Shown: positions 7,775-17,091, counted from the first letter of the stretch. The stretch is 64,000 bases of DNA from Paroceanicella profunda (GCF_005887635.2 NZ_CP040818.1:1114001-1178000); one strand, 5' to 3'. Notes: generated from the letters alone by a model not told the origin. A program made the numbers and translations.

Positions 7775-9475
7775 TCAGTCCCGCCAGGGCACCACGCCGG
7801 GCGGGGCGCGGCGGCCCAGCCGATCGAGCAGAAGCATCAGGCACAGGGTTGCGAGCACGGTGATCACTGACATCGCGGCGGCGAGCGGGGTGGCGCCGCT
7901 GTCCTCGTAGTTGAAGATCGCGGTGCCGATGGTCTCGTTGCCGGTGGACCAGAGCAGGGCGGAGACGGTGACCTCGTTATAGGCGGTGAGGAAGACCAGG
8001 ATCGCGCCCGAGGCCGCCGCCGGCGCGGTGAGCGGGCCGAGGATGCGCCGCATCCGCCGCGAGAACCCGGCGCCGGAGGTGCGGGCGGCATCGTCGAGCG
8101 CGGGGTCGAGCCGCGCATAGGCCGCCGCCACCGGCTTCAGCGCGATGGCCATGAAGGCGGTGAGATAGGCGGCGAGGATGATCCCCCCCGTGCCGTAGAG
8201 CGACACGCCGAGCACCGGCAGCGGCCGCAGGAAGACGAGGATCATCGCGATGGAGATCACCAGCCCCGGGATGGCGTAGGCAAGGTCCGCCAGGGTGGAG
8301 AGCCCGCCGGCCACCGCGCGCGGCAGCCGGGCCGGGCGGCTGGCGAAATAGCCCGCCAGCACCGCCGTCGCGGCCAGCAGCGCCGCCGCCACCCCGGCCA
8401 GCAGGGTGGAATTGGCAAAGGCGCGCAGCGGGGCCTCCTGCACGAAGAGCACCTCGCGGAAGCTCTCCAGCGTGGCGGTGTCGGCCGAGAGGCGCACGCC
8501 GTAGGCCGGCACCAGCGCGGTGGAGACGAGGGCGGCCAGCGGCAGCGCCAGCGTGGCCGCTACCCAGGCCCAGAGCGCGGCTTCGGCGAAGGGCCGCGCC
8601 CCGCCCAGCCGCAGCGCCAGCGCCGGCTGCGGCGCGCCGGTGAGCGACACGCCGGCGCGCGCCTGCGCCCGGCGCTGCGCCAGCACCGCCAGCAGCGCCA
8701 CCGCGCCGATGATCACCGCCAGCACGGCCACGTCCGGCAGCATGCCCGGCCCGAAGCTGGTGAGCCGCCGCCAGATCAGCACCGGCAGTGTGGTGAAGCG
8801 CGCCGGGATGCCCAGCAGCGCCGGAATGCCGAAATTCCCCAGGCCGGAGACGAAGGCCAGCGCCAGCGCCGCGATCAGCGAGGGCGCGACCAGCGGCAGC
8901 ACCACGCGGGAGAGCATCCGCCCCGGCCCGGCGCCGAACACCCGCGCGGCCTCCGACATGTCGCGCGGCAGGGCGCGCAGCCCGGTGCGCACCACGAGGA
9001 AGGTGAGCCCGGTGTTCTGCACCGAGAGCAGCGCGATCACCCCGCCGGCGGAATAGAGCGGGTTCTCCGAGCCCGGCGCCGGCGCGAGGCCGAGCAGCAG
9101 CAGGAGCGGGCTCGCGGGCCCCGTGGCCTGGATCCAGGCGATGGCGGTCACATGCGGCGGGATCATCATCGGCAGCAGCACGAGGAAGGTGAGTACCCCG
9201 CGGCCGCGGATGTCGGTGAGTCCGATGGCCAGCGCGATCAGCCCGCCCGCCAGCGTGGCCAGCACCGAGGAGGCCCCGGCCGAGACCAGGCTGTTGACCA
9301 GCGCGCGCCGGGTGGAGCCGGCGCCCAGCGCCTCGATCAGCGGGCCCGCGTCCGGCACGCCGCCGGGCGCGAGCCCGGTCAGCGCCAGGCGCCCCAGCGG
9401 CACCAGCAGCAGGAGCGCGCCGAGGCAGGCGAGCAGGACGAGGGCACCGCCCTCGCCCGTCAGCCGGCGGATCAC
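7775..9475 (-). CDS. ABC transporter permease, fused two-domain type (2-aminoethylphosphonate/iron family)
   Basis: 566 residues, hydrophobic throughout, with two repeated permease domains of about six helices each. Each carries an EAA-type loop (SEAARVFGAGPGRMLSRVVLPL and DDAARTSGAGFSRRMRRILGPL) that docks the ATPase. This double permease is the form found in FbpB-like iron and PhnU2/AepV-like phosphonate importers. Its ATG overlaps the stop of the binding-protein gene (9472-9475). Substrate is inferred from context: the Pho box upstream of the operon and phnM nearby. Confidence 0.87.
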   Translation of the reverse strand: MIRRLTGEGGALVLLACLGALLLLVPLGRLALTGLAPGGVPDAGPLIEALGAGSTRRALVNSLVSAGASSVLATLAGGLIALAIGLTDIRGRGVLTFLVLLPMMIPPHVTAIAWIQATGPASPLLLLLGLAPAPGSENPLYSAGGVIALLSVQNTGLTFLVVRTGLRALPRDMSEAARVFGAGPGRMLSRVVLPLVAPSLIAALALAFVSGLGNFGIPALLGIPARFTTLPVLIWRRLTSFGPGMLPDVAVLAVIIGAVALLAVLAQRRAQARAGVSLTGAPQPALALRLGGARPFAEAALWAWVAATLALPLAALVSTALVPAYGVRLSADTATLESFREVLFVQEAPLRAFANSTLLAGVAAALLAATAVLAGYFASRPARLPRAVAGGLSTLADLAYAIPGLVISIAMILVFLRPLPVLGVSLYGTGGIILAAYLTAFMAIALKPVAAAYARLDPALDDAARTSGAGFSRRMRRILGPLTAPAAASGAILVFLTAYNEVTVSALLWSTGNETIGTAIFNYEDSGATPLAAAMSVITVLATLCLMLLLDRLGRRAPPGVVPWRD

Positions 9476-10446
9476 TCGCCGAAGATCTCGACGAAGCGCA
9501 GCTTGTCGGCCTGGTCGTTCTTCAGCGCCGCGGCGGCGTCGAAGGGCAACAGGCGGATCTGGTCACGCGCGGGGAAACCCTCCGGCGGGGTCACGTCGCC
9601 CAGCGCCGGCAGGTAGCCCTGCCGGGCCGCCAGCTCCTGCCCCTCGCGCGAGATCAGGAAGTCCACGAAGGCCTTCGCCGCCTCCGGGTTCCGGGCGGTG
9701 GAAAGGATGGCGACGGGTTCGGTGACCGCCGAGACCCCCTCCCCGGGGAAGACGAACGCCACCGGGGCGCCCTTCGCGGCCTCGCGGATGGCGAGGTAGT
9801 CCACCAGGAAGCCGTAGAGCTTCTCGCCACCGGCGACGGCCTTGTAGGTGGCGCCGTTGCCGCCCGTGGGGCGGGTGCCCTGGTCGGCGAGGCCCTGGTA
9901 ATAGTCCCAGCCCAGCCCCTCGGCGCCGGTGATCGCCGCCATGTGGATGGCCGCGGCACCGGAGGTGAGCGGCGAGGGCATGGCGATCTGCCCCTTCGCC
10001 TCCGGCTTCAGCAGGTCCTGAAGCGAGGTGGGCGCCATGGGCGCCGCGGTATTGTAGACGATGCCGGTGGTGATGAGCTTGGTGGAGAACCACATGTGCT
10101 CGGGGTCCATCAGCCCGTCCTCGTAGCCGGCGGTGTCGGCCTCCGGGTAGGCCATCAGCCGGCCCTCGGCGGCGAGGCCCTCCATGGTGACGGAATCCGC
10201 GATCAGCAGCACGTCGGGGCGCGGGTCCCCGGCCTCGAACTCGGCGGCGAGCTTGGCCATCACCTTGGTGGTGCCGTCGCGGAACCACTCCACCTCCACG
10301 CCGGGGTTCGCGGCGGTGAAGGCATCCACCGTGGCCTGGGCATCGGCATTGGGCTGGGAGGTGTAGAGCACCAGATTGCCGTCCGCCGCAGCGGCGGCAG
10401 AGGCGAGGCTGAAGGCAAGGGCGGCGGCGGAAAGCAGGGTTTTCAT
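9472..10446 (-). CDS. Periplasmic binding protein, 2-aminoethylphosphonate/ferric-iron type
   Basis: 324 residues. A Sec signal peptide (MKTLLSAAALAFSLASAAAAA) is followed by LVLYTSQPNADAQATVDAF, the opening of the extracellular solute-binding family that includes FbpA-like iron proteins and PhnS2/AepX-like phosphonate proteins. The protein ends at KLRFVEIFGE, a usual finish for this family. It is the first gene of a two-gene operon with the fused permease. Three 11-bp-spaced Pho-box heptamers lie 83-111 bp upstream of the ATG, which favours a phosphorus compound as ligand. Confidence 0.85.
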   Translation of the reverse strand: MKTLLSAAALAFSLASAAAAADGNLVLYTSQPNADAQATVDAFTAANPGVEVEWFRDGTTKVMAKLAAEFEAGDPRPDVLLIADSVTMEGLAAEGRLMAYPEADTAGYEDGLMDPEHMWFSTKLITTGIVYNTAAPMAPTSLQDLLKPEAKGQIAMPSPLTSGAAAIHMAAITGAEGLGWDYYQGLADQGTRPTGGNGATYKAVAGGEKLYGFLVDYLAIREAAKGAPVAFVFPGEGVSAVTEPVAILSTARNPEAAKAFVDFLISREGQELAARQGYLPALGDVTPPEGFPARDQIRLLPFDAAAALKNDQADKLRFVEIFGE

Positions 10447-10528
10447 CGGGCGCTCCGGTCAGATGTCAGCGGGGCGGGGCGCGCGGGCCCCTCTCCCCCG
10501 CCGCCTACCCCCGGCCCGTGGCCCGCAC

Positions 10529-10557
10529 GCGACAGAACCGTGACAGTTCGGTGACGG
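10529..10557 (-). promoter_or_regulatory. Triple Pho box upstream of the binding-protein gene
   Basis: On the plus strand GCGACAG (10529), GTGACAG (10540) and GTGACGG (10551) recur at exactly 11-bp steps. On the minus strand these are CTGTCAC-like heptamers facing the binding-protein gene. Three tandem units are more than the minimal two. PhoB binding is inferred from the consensus. Confidence 0.78.
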
Positions 10558-10629
10558 GCCGCGCCCCCGGGGGCGCCCTCCGCCGCCACGCGGCCGCGCC
10601 GGACGACGCGCCACGCATCCGCCGCCCGC

Positions 10630-10990
10630 GCGCCTCCGGCCCCGGCACCCTGCTGCCCCTCAGGCCCCGGCAGCCCGGTGCGCCGCTTCAGGCTCCGGCA
10701 ACCGGCCGCCCCTCTGCGGCTGGCAGCCCGCCGCACTCCCTCAGGTGTCGGCAGCCCGCCGCGCTCCCCAAGGCTCCGTCAGGCGCGCCGCGCCGCCTGA
10801 GGTTCCGGCAACCCGTCGTCCCTCCGCCACCGGCAGCACGTTGCGCCGCTTCAGGCTCCGGCAACCGCCGTCCCTCTGCTGCCGGCCGCTCGCCGCGCCC
10901 CCTCAGGCGCCGACAGCCAGCCGCCCCTCTGCCGCCGGCCGCTCGCCGCGCCCCTCAGGCGCCGACAGCCCGCCGCCCCTCGGGCGCTGC
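10630..10990. repeat. Degenerate ~54-bp minisatellite
   Basis: Most of the 10447-10995 gap is built from diverged units. The clearest two start at 10874 and 10927 (53-bp step, both CTCTGCYGCCGGCCGCTCGCC...). TGCGCCGCTTCAGGCTCCGG recurs at 10679 and 10842, about three units apart. Open frames across it are composition artefacts. It lies between the binding-protein promoter and the end of the phosphodiesterase gene. Confidence 0.65.
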
Positions 10991-10995
10991 CGCCC

Positions 10996-11814
10996 TCAAG
11001 CCGTGGCGTCATGCCCGGCGATGAGCGCGCGCGGAATGCGGGCGATCTCCCGGCGGTCGGAGGGCAGCGGCATCCAGGTCACGCTCAGCTCCGGCGCCAG
11101 CGCGCAGAGCGCCACGGACGCGCCGGAGAGCGCCACAAGGTCCGGCCCCGGGCGGGGATCATGCGTGCAGTGCAGGCCCGTCGTGGTGATCACCGGAATG
11201 CCCAGCCAGATCGCCAGCCTGTCGAGGTGGATGTGCCCGGTGAAGATGCCCGCCACCGGGCGCCCGCCGATCACCTGCCCCAGCCGGGCGGTGTCGGCGC
11301 GCGTCAGGCTCTCCCACTCCGCCTCCGGCGCGTCCGAAAGCGCGGGGCCGTGGTGCATGGCGATGAGCTTGGGCAGGCCCGGATGCCGGTCCAACGCGGC
11401 GTCGAGGAAGGCGAGCTGCTCCGGTTCCAGCCGGCCGCCCACATGCCCGTGCCAGGAACTGTCCAGCCCGATCACATGCGCCCCGGCCAGCACCGTCTCG
11501 CTCAGGCAGGGGGCCTCGGAGGCGTCCTCGCGCAGGAAGGCGGAGCGGAAGGCCCCGCGCGCGTCATGGTTGCCCGGCACGGCGATCACCGGCGCCTGCA
11601 GGCGCTTCAGCCGCCGCCGCAGCCCGGCATAGCTCTCCGCCTCGCCATGATTGGTGAGATCCCCGGTCAGCAACACGAAATCCGGCGCGGGGCTGAGCCC
11701 GTCAAGACTGTCGAGCACCGCCTCCAGCGTGGCCGGCGTGTCGGAACGCAGGTCGGGGTCATCCGCCGGGCTGGCGGAGAAATGCAGGTCGGTGAGATGC
11801 ACGAAGCGGGTCAT
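10996..11814 (-). CDS. Metallophosphodiesterase (CpdA/GpdQ-like)
   Basis: 272 residues. Calcineurin-like metal-site motifs appear in order: DLHF at residues 9-12, GD in LLTGDLTNHGE, GNHDARG, and GHIHLDR. These are typical of cyclic-nucleotide and glycerophosphodiester phosphodiesterases. There is no signal peptide, so it is cytoplasmic. The ATG at 11814 gives the standard MTRFVHLTDLH start; the open frame upstream of it is a shadow. A Pho-box-like pair lies at 11864-11881, so release of phosphate from imported organophosphate diesters is a reasonable role. The exact substrate cannot be read from the sequence. Confidence 0.85.
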   Translation of the reverse strand: MTRFVHLTDLHFSASPADDPDLRSDTPATLEAVLDSLDGLSPAPDFVLLTGDLTNHGEAESYAGLRRRLKRLQAPVIAVPGNHDARGAFRSAFLREDASEAPCLSETVLAGAHVIGLDSSWHGHVGGRLEPEQLAFLDAALDRHPGLPKLIAMHHGPALSDAPEAEWESLTRADTARLGQVIGGRPVAGIFTGHIHLDRLAIWLGIPVITTTGLHCTHDPRPGPDLVALSGASVALCALAPELSVTWMPLPSDRREIARIPRALIAGHDATA

Positions 11815-11863
11815 GTCATGTTCCGGAGGGCTGGGAAAAGCGCGGCCCTTCTGCCCCGCGGCC

Positions 11864-11881
11864 GCGACGGAATTATGACAG
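11864..11881 (-). promoter_or_regulatory. Pho box upstream of the phosphodiesterase gene
   Basis: On the minus strand CTGTCAT, AATT, CCGTCGC: two heptamers 11 bp apart, the first perfect and the second weaker, 50 bp before the ATG. It sits in the divergent region shared with the secreted-protein gene at 11962. Confidence 0.6.
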
Positions 11882-11961
11882 GCCGCGGCCGGCCACGTTA
11901 ACCGCATGTCAGGGCGTATGGGGTGAAATGGCCGCTCACGGGTTTTCTGGGAGACCGTTTC

Positions 11962-12573
11962 ATGCTTCGCTTCCTCTGCGTCATGGCCTTGCTGGCCCTG
12001 TCGGCCCTCCGGCCCGCCTCCGCGGGAGAGGATACGCCGCCGGACATCACAACCCTGATCACACCGCGGGTGATCGCCTATCTGCGCGACATCGGCAAAG
12101 CGGATATCATCGAGCTTTCGGTCGCCGGGCAGAACGCGCGCTACGGCGAGCTTCCGCAATCGGAGATCGACCGGCTGGACACCCAGTGGCGCACGGAACG
12201 CAAGTCGGTGGAGAAGCCGCTCATCGCCATGACCCTGTCCCGGCCCCTGTCGATCTACCTCATCCGCATCCAGTCGGATCGCATCGGGCTGCTCACCGCC
12301 ATCTTCGCCATGGACCGCAACGGGCTGAACGTCGGCCAGTCCGCGCCGACGAGCGACTTCTGGCAGGGCGACGAGGACAAGTTCCTGCAGACCTACCCGA
12401 TCGGCCCGGACGCGGTGCATATCGGCGAGGTCGAGTGGGTGCCCGAATGGGCCGTCTGGATCGGGCAGGTGAGCCTCACGCTCACGGACAGGTCCGGCCA
12501 GAAGATCGGCGCCATCACCTTCGACATCAATCTTGATGAGCTGGCCCGCCGCCAGGGCGTGAACCTGATGTGA
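11962..12573 (+). CDS. Secreted protein of unknown function, possibly PDC-sensor-like
   Basis: 203 residues from the ATG at 11962, which follows GGGAGACCG and starts a signal peptide (MLRFLCVMALLALSALRPASA). An ATG further upstream at 11923 would bury it. The mature part has an alpha/beta pattern with IYLIRIQ, IFAMDRNGLNVGQS, TSDFWQGDEDKF and VSLTLTDRSGQKIGAITFDIN, which resembles a periplasmic PDC/Cache ligand-binding fold without any signalling domain attached. No catalytic motif is visible. It is divergent from the Pho-boxed phosphodiesterase. Function unknown. Confidence 0.8.
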   Translation: MLRFLCVMALLALSALRPASAGEDTPPDITTLITPRVIAYLRDIGKADIIELSVAGQNARYGELPQSEIDRLDTQWRTERKSVEKPLIAMTLSRPLSIYLIRIQSDRIGLLTAIFAMDRNGLNVGQSAPTSDFWQGDEDKFLQTYPIGPDAVHIGEVEWVPEWAVWIGQVSLTLTDRSGQKIGAITFDINLDELARRQGVNLM

Positions 12574-12650
12574 CCCGGGCTGCGGCGCGGTTTCCGCCCC
12601 GTCCCGAGGCGGCCGGGCCGCCCTGACGCGACCGGAAGCACGGGCACCTT

Positions 12651-12703
12651 CTCTGAGGGGGCCGACATCCGGCTCTGAGGAGGGCCGACATCCGGGGGAT
12701 GTC
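12651..12703. repeat. 22-bp direct duplication and inverted repeat in the 12574-12899 gap
   Basis: CTCTGAGG followed by GGGCCGACATCCGG is present at 12651-12672 and 12673-12695. The second copy continues into GATGTC, giving GACATC, five bases, GATGTC. It is upstream of the inositol-monophosphatase-family gene. Nothing else is seen in this gap. Confidence 0.45.
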
Positions 12704-12899
12704 CGGTCTTCGCAGGGGCCGGTCGGGACGGGACGGCCCCATGTCCGGGGAGGGATTGTGCTTCCGGGCCTTCCGGGCATGATGGCGCCTCCCGCCTTTC
12801 CAGATCCGGATCCAGTCACATGCTCCTCCACCGCCTCCCCCCGCGCGCCCGTCCGGGCGCCAGACCTGCCGTGTCTGCCTCTGGCCAGGGGCAGGGCGC

Positions 12900-13736
12900 A
12901 TGACCGGGTTCGGAGCCGCCGAGATGGCGGCGGTCATGGACATGATGGCCCGCATCGCGGCGGAGGAGATCACCCCGCGGTTTCGCGGCCTCGGAGCCGG
13001 CGACATCGGCGAGAAGACCGGCCCGGCCGACCTCGTCACCGTGGCCGACACCCGCGCGGAAGCCCGCCTCACCGAGGAACTGCTCCGCCGCTTTCCCGGC
13101 GCACGGGTGACAGGTGAGGAAACCGCCGAACCGGGCTTCGACTATGCGGCCGACCCGCTGCTGTTCGTGATCGACCCGGTCGACGGCACCTGGAACTTCG
13201 CCAACGGCCTGCCGGTGTTCGGCTCCATGGTCTCGGTGCTCTCCGGCGGGAACACCATCGCCGGGTTGATCCACTACCCGCTCGAGGGCGATTTCCTCCA
13301 CGCCCGCGCCGGCGGCGGCGCCTGGCGCCAGCGCCCCGGAGGCCCCGCAGCCCGGCTGCAGCAGACCGGCCGGCGCGGCGCCCAGCCCACCGGGCTCTTC
13401 CCGCACACGATGTTCGACAGCCCCACACATGTCGGCGCGGTGCGCGCGCTCGCGCCCGGCACCCGACTGATGAACCTGCAGTGCTCGGCCTATGATTATC
13501 GGATGCTGGCGGAGGGCGGCGCGCAGTTCTCGCTCGCCGCCGGGCTGAAGCCCTGGGACCATTGCGCCGGCCTGCTGATCCTGTCGGAAACCGGCGGCCA
13601 TGCCGCACTGTCGGACGGCACGGCCTGGCGCCCCGGCGTCCCCACTCCGGCGACGCTGATCGCCGCGGCGGACATGGACACCTGGCAGGAGGTCCGCGAA
13701 GCGCTGGCCGCCGTCCTGCCGCTTCAGCTCGGCTGA
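12900..13736 (+). CDS. Inositol monophosphatase family protein
   Basis: 278 residues with the Mg-dependent phosphatase motifs: GEKTGPADLVTVAD near 37-50, GEET at 72-75, the signature DPVDGTWNF at 92-100, and WDHCAG near 220. Members dephosphorylate inositol-1-phosphate, histidinol phosphate, PAP or related sugars in the cytoplasm. The ATG at 12900 follows CAGGGGCAGGGC. The substrate cannot be assigned. It faces the same way as the following SDR gene, about 146 bp downstream. Confidence 0.88.
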   Translation: MTGFGAAEMAAVMDMMARIAAEEITPRFRGLGAGDIGEKTGPADLVTVADTRAEARLTEELLRRFPGARVTGEETAEPGFDYAADPLLFVIDPVDGTWNFANGLPVFGSMVSVLSGGNTIAGLIHYPLEGDFLHARAGGGAWRQRPGGPAARLQQTGRRGAQPTGLFPHTMFDSPTHVGAVRALAPGTRLMNLQCSAYDYRMLAEGGAQFSLAAGLKPWDHCAGLLILSETGGHAALSDGTAWRPGVPTPATLIAAADMDTWQEVREALAAVLPLQLG

Positions 13737-13882
13737 TCCGGAAATCCCCCGCCGGCGCCCTTGCGCGCCGGCGCGCGTCACTTACCTCTCGCAGAGCGTG
13801 TCCGCCCGCGCCGCGCGGCGGCCTGCCTCCCGGGCGGGCGCGGCAACGCGCCCCCGAACGCACCCAGCGAGGAGTCACCACC

Positions 13883-14689
<807 letters not shown>

Positions 14690-14709
14690 GCCCGGGGCGC
14701 GGGCCCGCC

Positions 14710-15186
14710 TCAGCGCCCGGCCGTCAACCGGCCGATGGCGCCGAGAAGATCGTCCCGGCGGAACGGCTTGTGCAGGCGCATGTCCGCGCCGCAGGCCTCG
14801 ACCCGGTCCGAGCTGTCCGGGTCGATGGCGGCGGTGAGCATCAGCACCGGCAGGCCCGCCTGCGCGGAACGCCCGTGACGCAGGCGGCGGACGACCTCGT
14901 CGCCGTCCATGTCCGGCATCAGCAGGTCGATGATCGCGAGATCGAAGCACGACCGGCCCAGCGCGGCGCAGGCCTCGGCCCCGGTCGCGGCCAGGGTCAC
15001 GCGGTGCCCCGCCTTGCTGAGAAAGCCGCGAATCACCAGTCGCATCGTCGGCGTGTCCTCCGCCACGAGGATCTCGAACCCCGTGTCGGCGGCCGCGGGC
15101 GCCGTGCCGTCAGGCCGAACGCCAGTCCCGGACGCCGACTGATCGCCGCCCTGCCATCCCGGAGCGGATGCACCGTCCAAGCTCAC
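14710..15186 (-). CDS. Single-domain response regulator (receiver) protein
   Basis: 158 residues from a GTG at 15186: a disordered N-terminal stretch of about 35 residues, then a complete receiver domain with the acidic pair in VAEDTPTM, the phospho-acceptor Asp in LAIIDLLMPDMDG, and the Lys in RLHKPF. No output domain. A TTG at 15180 lies a better distance from the AGGGGAGA ribosome site and is an alternative start. Single receivers pass phosphate between kinases or bind targets directly; no kinase is adjacent. It is downstream of the Lrp-type gene on the same strand. Confidence 0.8.
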   Translation of the reverse strand: MSLDGASAPGWQGGDQSASGTGVRPDGTAPAAADTGFEILVAEDTPTMRLVIRGFLSKAGHRVTLAATGAEACAALGRSCFDLAIIDLLMPDMDGDEVVRRLRHGRSAQAGLPVLMLTAAIDPDSSDRVEACGADMRLHKPFRRDDLLGAIGRLTAGR

Positions 15187-15342
15187 TCTCCCCTGTCGCC
15201 GGACAGGGCCTTGCGGCCCGGACCGTCGGCGCAGCAGGGCGCATGCGCCCCGACCGTCCGATACACCCACCCGGCGGAACCGCCGTTTTGCCAGCCGGTT
15301 ATCCGCCCGCACTGCTTGCGGAACGGTTAAGCCCGCGCGGGC

Positions 15343-15813
15343 TCAGCCGGGGTGGACGCCGACCGGGGCGTTGTCCTTCAGCCGCTCCATCACGATCTGG
15401 CTCTGCACCCGCGCCACGGCGGGATGCGGCAGGAGCACGTCCTGCACCAGCCGGTTCAGCGCCGGCAGGTCGGCGCAGAACACCCGCAGCAGGTAATCGG
15501 TGGAGCCGGTGAGGGTCCATACCGCGACGACCTCCGCCGTCACCTGCATGCGGGCCACGAAATCCCGCGCGTTCTCGCGGTTGTGCGCCGCCATCACCAC
15601 CTGGATGAAGGCCTCCACCGTGGCTCCCACCTTCGCGGCGTTCACCACGGCGCGGTAGGAGCGGATCATCCCCGCCTCCTCCAGCCGCTGGCGGCGGCGC
15701 GCGCACTGGCTCGGCGAGAGGTTCACCCGCTCCGCGAGGTCCTGCGCCGTGAGGCGGGCATCGAGCTGCAGGTGGTGGAGCAGCGCGGCGTCGATTCGGT
15801 CCAGGTCAGCCAT
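15343..15813 (-). CDS. Lrp/AsnC family transcriptional regulator
   Basis: 156 residues: an N-terminal winged helix-turn-helix (LTAQDLAERVNLSPSQCARRRQRLEEAG, residues 22-49) and a C-terminal RAM/AsnC ligand domain with the TGSTDYLLRV segment. It is divergent from hppD, with two identical-arm inverted repeats between them, so it likely controls hppD and itself in response to an amino acid or an intermediate of tyrosine breakdown. This arrangement is common for HPPD genes; the effector is inferred. Confidence 0.9.
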   Translation of the reverse strand: MADLDRIDAALLHHLQLDARLTAQDLAERVNLSPSQCARRRQRLEEAGMIRSYRAVVNAAKVGATVEAFIQVVMAAHNRENARDFVARMQVTAEVVAVWTLTGSTDYLLRVFCADLPALNRLVQDVLLPHPAVARVQSQIVMERLKDNAPVGVHPG

Positions 15814-15847
15814 GGTTTGAGGATATCACGCGCGCTGCCGCTTGTGG

Positions 15848-15864
15848 ATGCGCAAAGCACGCAT
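15848..15864. promoter_or_regulatory. Inverted repeat ATGCG-N7-CGCAT, site 1 (candidate Lrp-type operator)
   Basis: ATGCGCAAAGCACGCAT, a perfect 5-bp-arm inverted repeat 35 bp upstream of the regulator ATG. Site 2 at 15888-15904 has the same arms and spacer length. Confidence 0.65.
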
Positions 15865-15887
15865 CGTCTCGCATTCAGGCGGGCATT

Positions 15888-15904
15888 ATGCGCACTCAGC
15901 GCAT
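15888..15904. promoter_or_regulatory. Inverted repeat ATGCG-N7-CGCAT, site 2 (candidate Lrp-type operator)
   Basis: ATGCGCACTCAGCGCAT, centre exactly 40 bp from site 1 (about four helical turns) and 50 bp before the hppD start. Same-face spacing fits the DNA wrapping by Lrp-family octamers. Confidence 0.65.
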
Positions 15905-15953
15905 CGCAATCGGCAGAGCATCGCGGAAACACATCACAGAACCGGAGGACTAC

Positions 15954-17063
15954 ATGGGCCCCTTTCCGCATGACGCGCCGCCAGCCGAGATCAGCAAGCA
16001 CAACCCCGCCGGCACCGACGGGTTCGAGTTCGTGGAATTCGCCCATGAGAACCCGGAGGCCCTGCGCAGCCTGTTCGCGAAAATGGGGTTCGAATGCACC
16101 GCAAAGCACCGCGAGAAGGACATCACCCTGTGGCAGCAGGGCGACATCACCTACGTGCTGAACGCCGAGCCGGGCTCCTTCGGCATGCGCTTCGTGGAAG
16201 CCCACGGCCCCTGCGCGCCCTCCATGGCCTGGCGCGTGGTCGACGCGCAGCACGCCTATGACCGCGCCATCGAGAAGGGCGCGAAGCCCTATGAGGGCGA
16301 CGACAAGGTGCTGGACGTGCCGGCAATCCAGGGCATCGGCGGCAGCCTGATCTACTTCGTGGAGACCTACGGCGCGAAGGGCTCGCCCTACGCCGCCGAG
16401 TATGAGCGCCTGCCCGGCGTGGCGGAGCGGCCGGAGGGCGTGGGCTTCTTCTACCTCGACCACCTGACCCATAACGTGAACCGTGGCAACATGGACACCT
16501 GGTTCAACTTCTACGCCGATATCTTCAACTTCCGGCAGATCCGCTATTTCGACATCGAGGGCAAGATGACCGGCCTGTTCTCGCGGGCGCTCACCTCGCC
16601 CTGCGGCCGCATCCGCATCCCGATCAACGAAAGCGCCGACGCTCACAGCCAGATCGAGGAATACCTGCGCGCGTATCGCGGCGAGGGCATCCAGCACATC
16701 GCCGTGGCCACCAATGACATCTACAAGGCGACGGACGAGATCCATTCCCGCGGGCTGGAGTTCATGCCGCCGCCGCCGGCGACCTATTACGCGATGAGCA
16801 ATGCCCGGGTGAAGGACCACGAGGAGCCGATCGAGAAGCTGAAGAAGCACGGCATCCTGATCGACGGCGAGGGCGTGGTGGACGGCGGCGAGACCCGCAT
16901 CCTGCTGCAGATCTTCTCCAAGACCGTCATCGGGCCGATCTTCTTCGAGTTCATCCAGCGCAAGGGCGATGACGGCTTCGGCGAGGGCAATTTCCGTGCC
17001 CTGTTCGAGTCCATCGAGCAGGACCAGATCGACCGCGGGGTGATCGGCACCGCCGCGGAATAA
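15954..17063 (+). CDS. hppD: 4-hydroxyphenylpyruvate dioxygenase
   Basis: 369 residues from the ATG at 15954, which follows CCGGAGGAC. An earlier ATG at 15888 lies inside the operator and is unlikely. The enzyme converts 4-hydroxyphenylpyruvate to homogentisate in tyrosine degradation, using Fe(II) and O2. Iron ligands are visible: the His in YLDHLTHNV near residue 173, the His in GIQHIAVATND, and the Glu in IFFEFIQRKGDDGFGEGNF near the C-terminus, which is also the substrate-gating segment. Length and order match the bacterial family. A rho-independent terminator follows at 17096. No other tyrosine-catabolism gene is adjacent. Confidence 0.96.
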   Translation: MGPFPHDAPPAEISKHNPAGTDGFEFVEFAHENPEALRSLFAKMGFECTAKHREKDITLWQQGDITYVLNAEPGSFGMRFVEAHGPCAPSMAWRVVDAQHAYDRAIEKGAKPYEGDDKVLDVPAIQGIGGSLIYFVETYGAKGSPYAAEYERLPGVAERPEGVGFFYLDHLTHNVNRGNMDTWFNFYADIFNFRQIRYFDIEGKMTGLFSRALTSPCGRIRIPINESADAHSQIEEYLRAYRGEGIQHIAVATNDIYKATDEIHSRGLEFMPPPPATYYAMSNARVKDHEEPIEKLKKHGILIDGEGVVDGGETRILLQIFSKTVIGPIFFEFIQRKGDDGFGEGNFRALFESIEQDQIDRGVIGTAAE

Positions 17064-17091
17064 GGCGGCCCTCGCCGCCGCAGGAACGCCT

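Noticed and set aside
7775..10446. Calling the importer a ferric-iron transporter (FbpAB)
   Set aside because: The family covers both iron and 2-aminoethylphosphonate. The Pho boxes and phnM nearby favour the phosphorus substrate, so I kept a dual label leaning to phosphonate.
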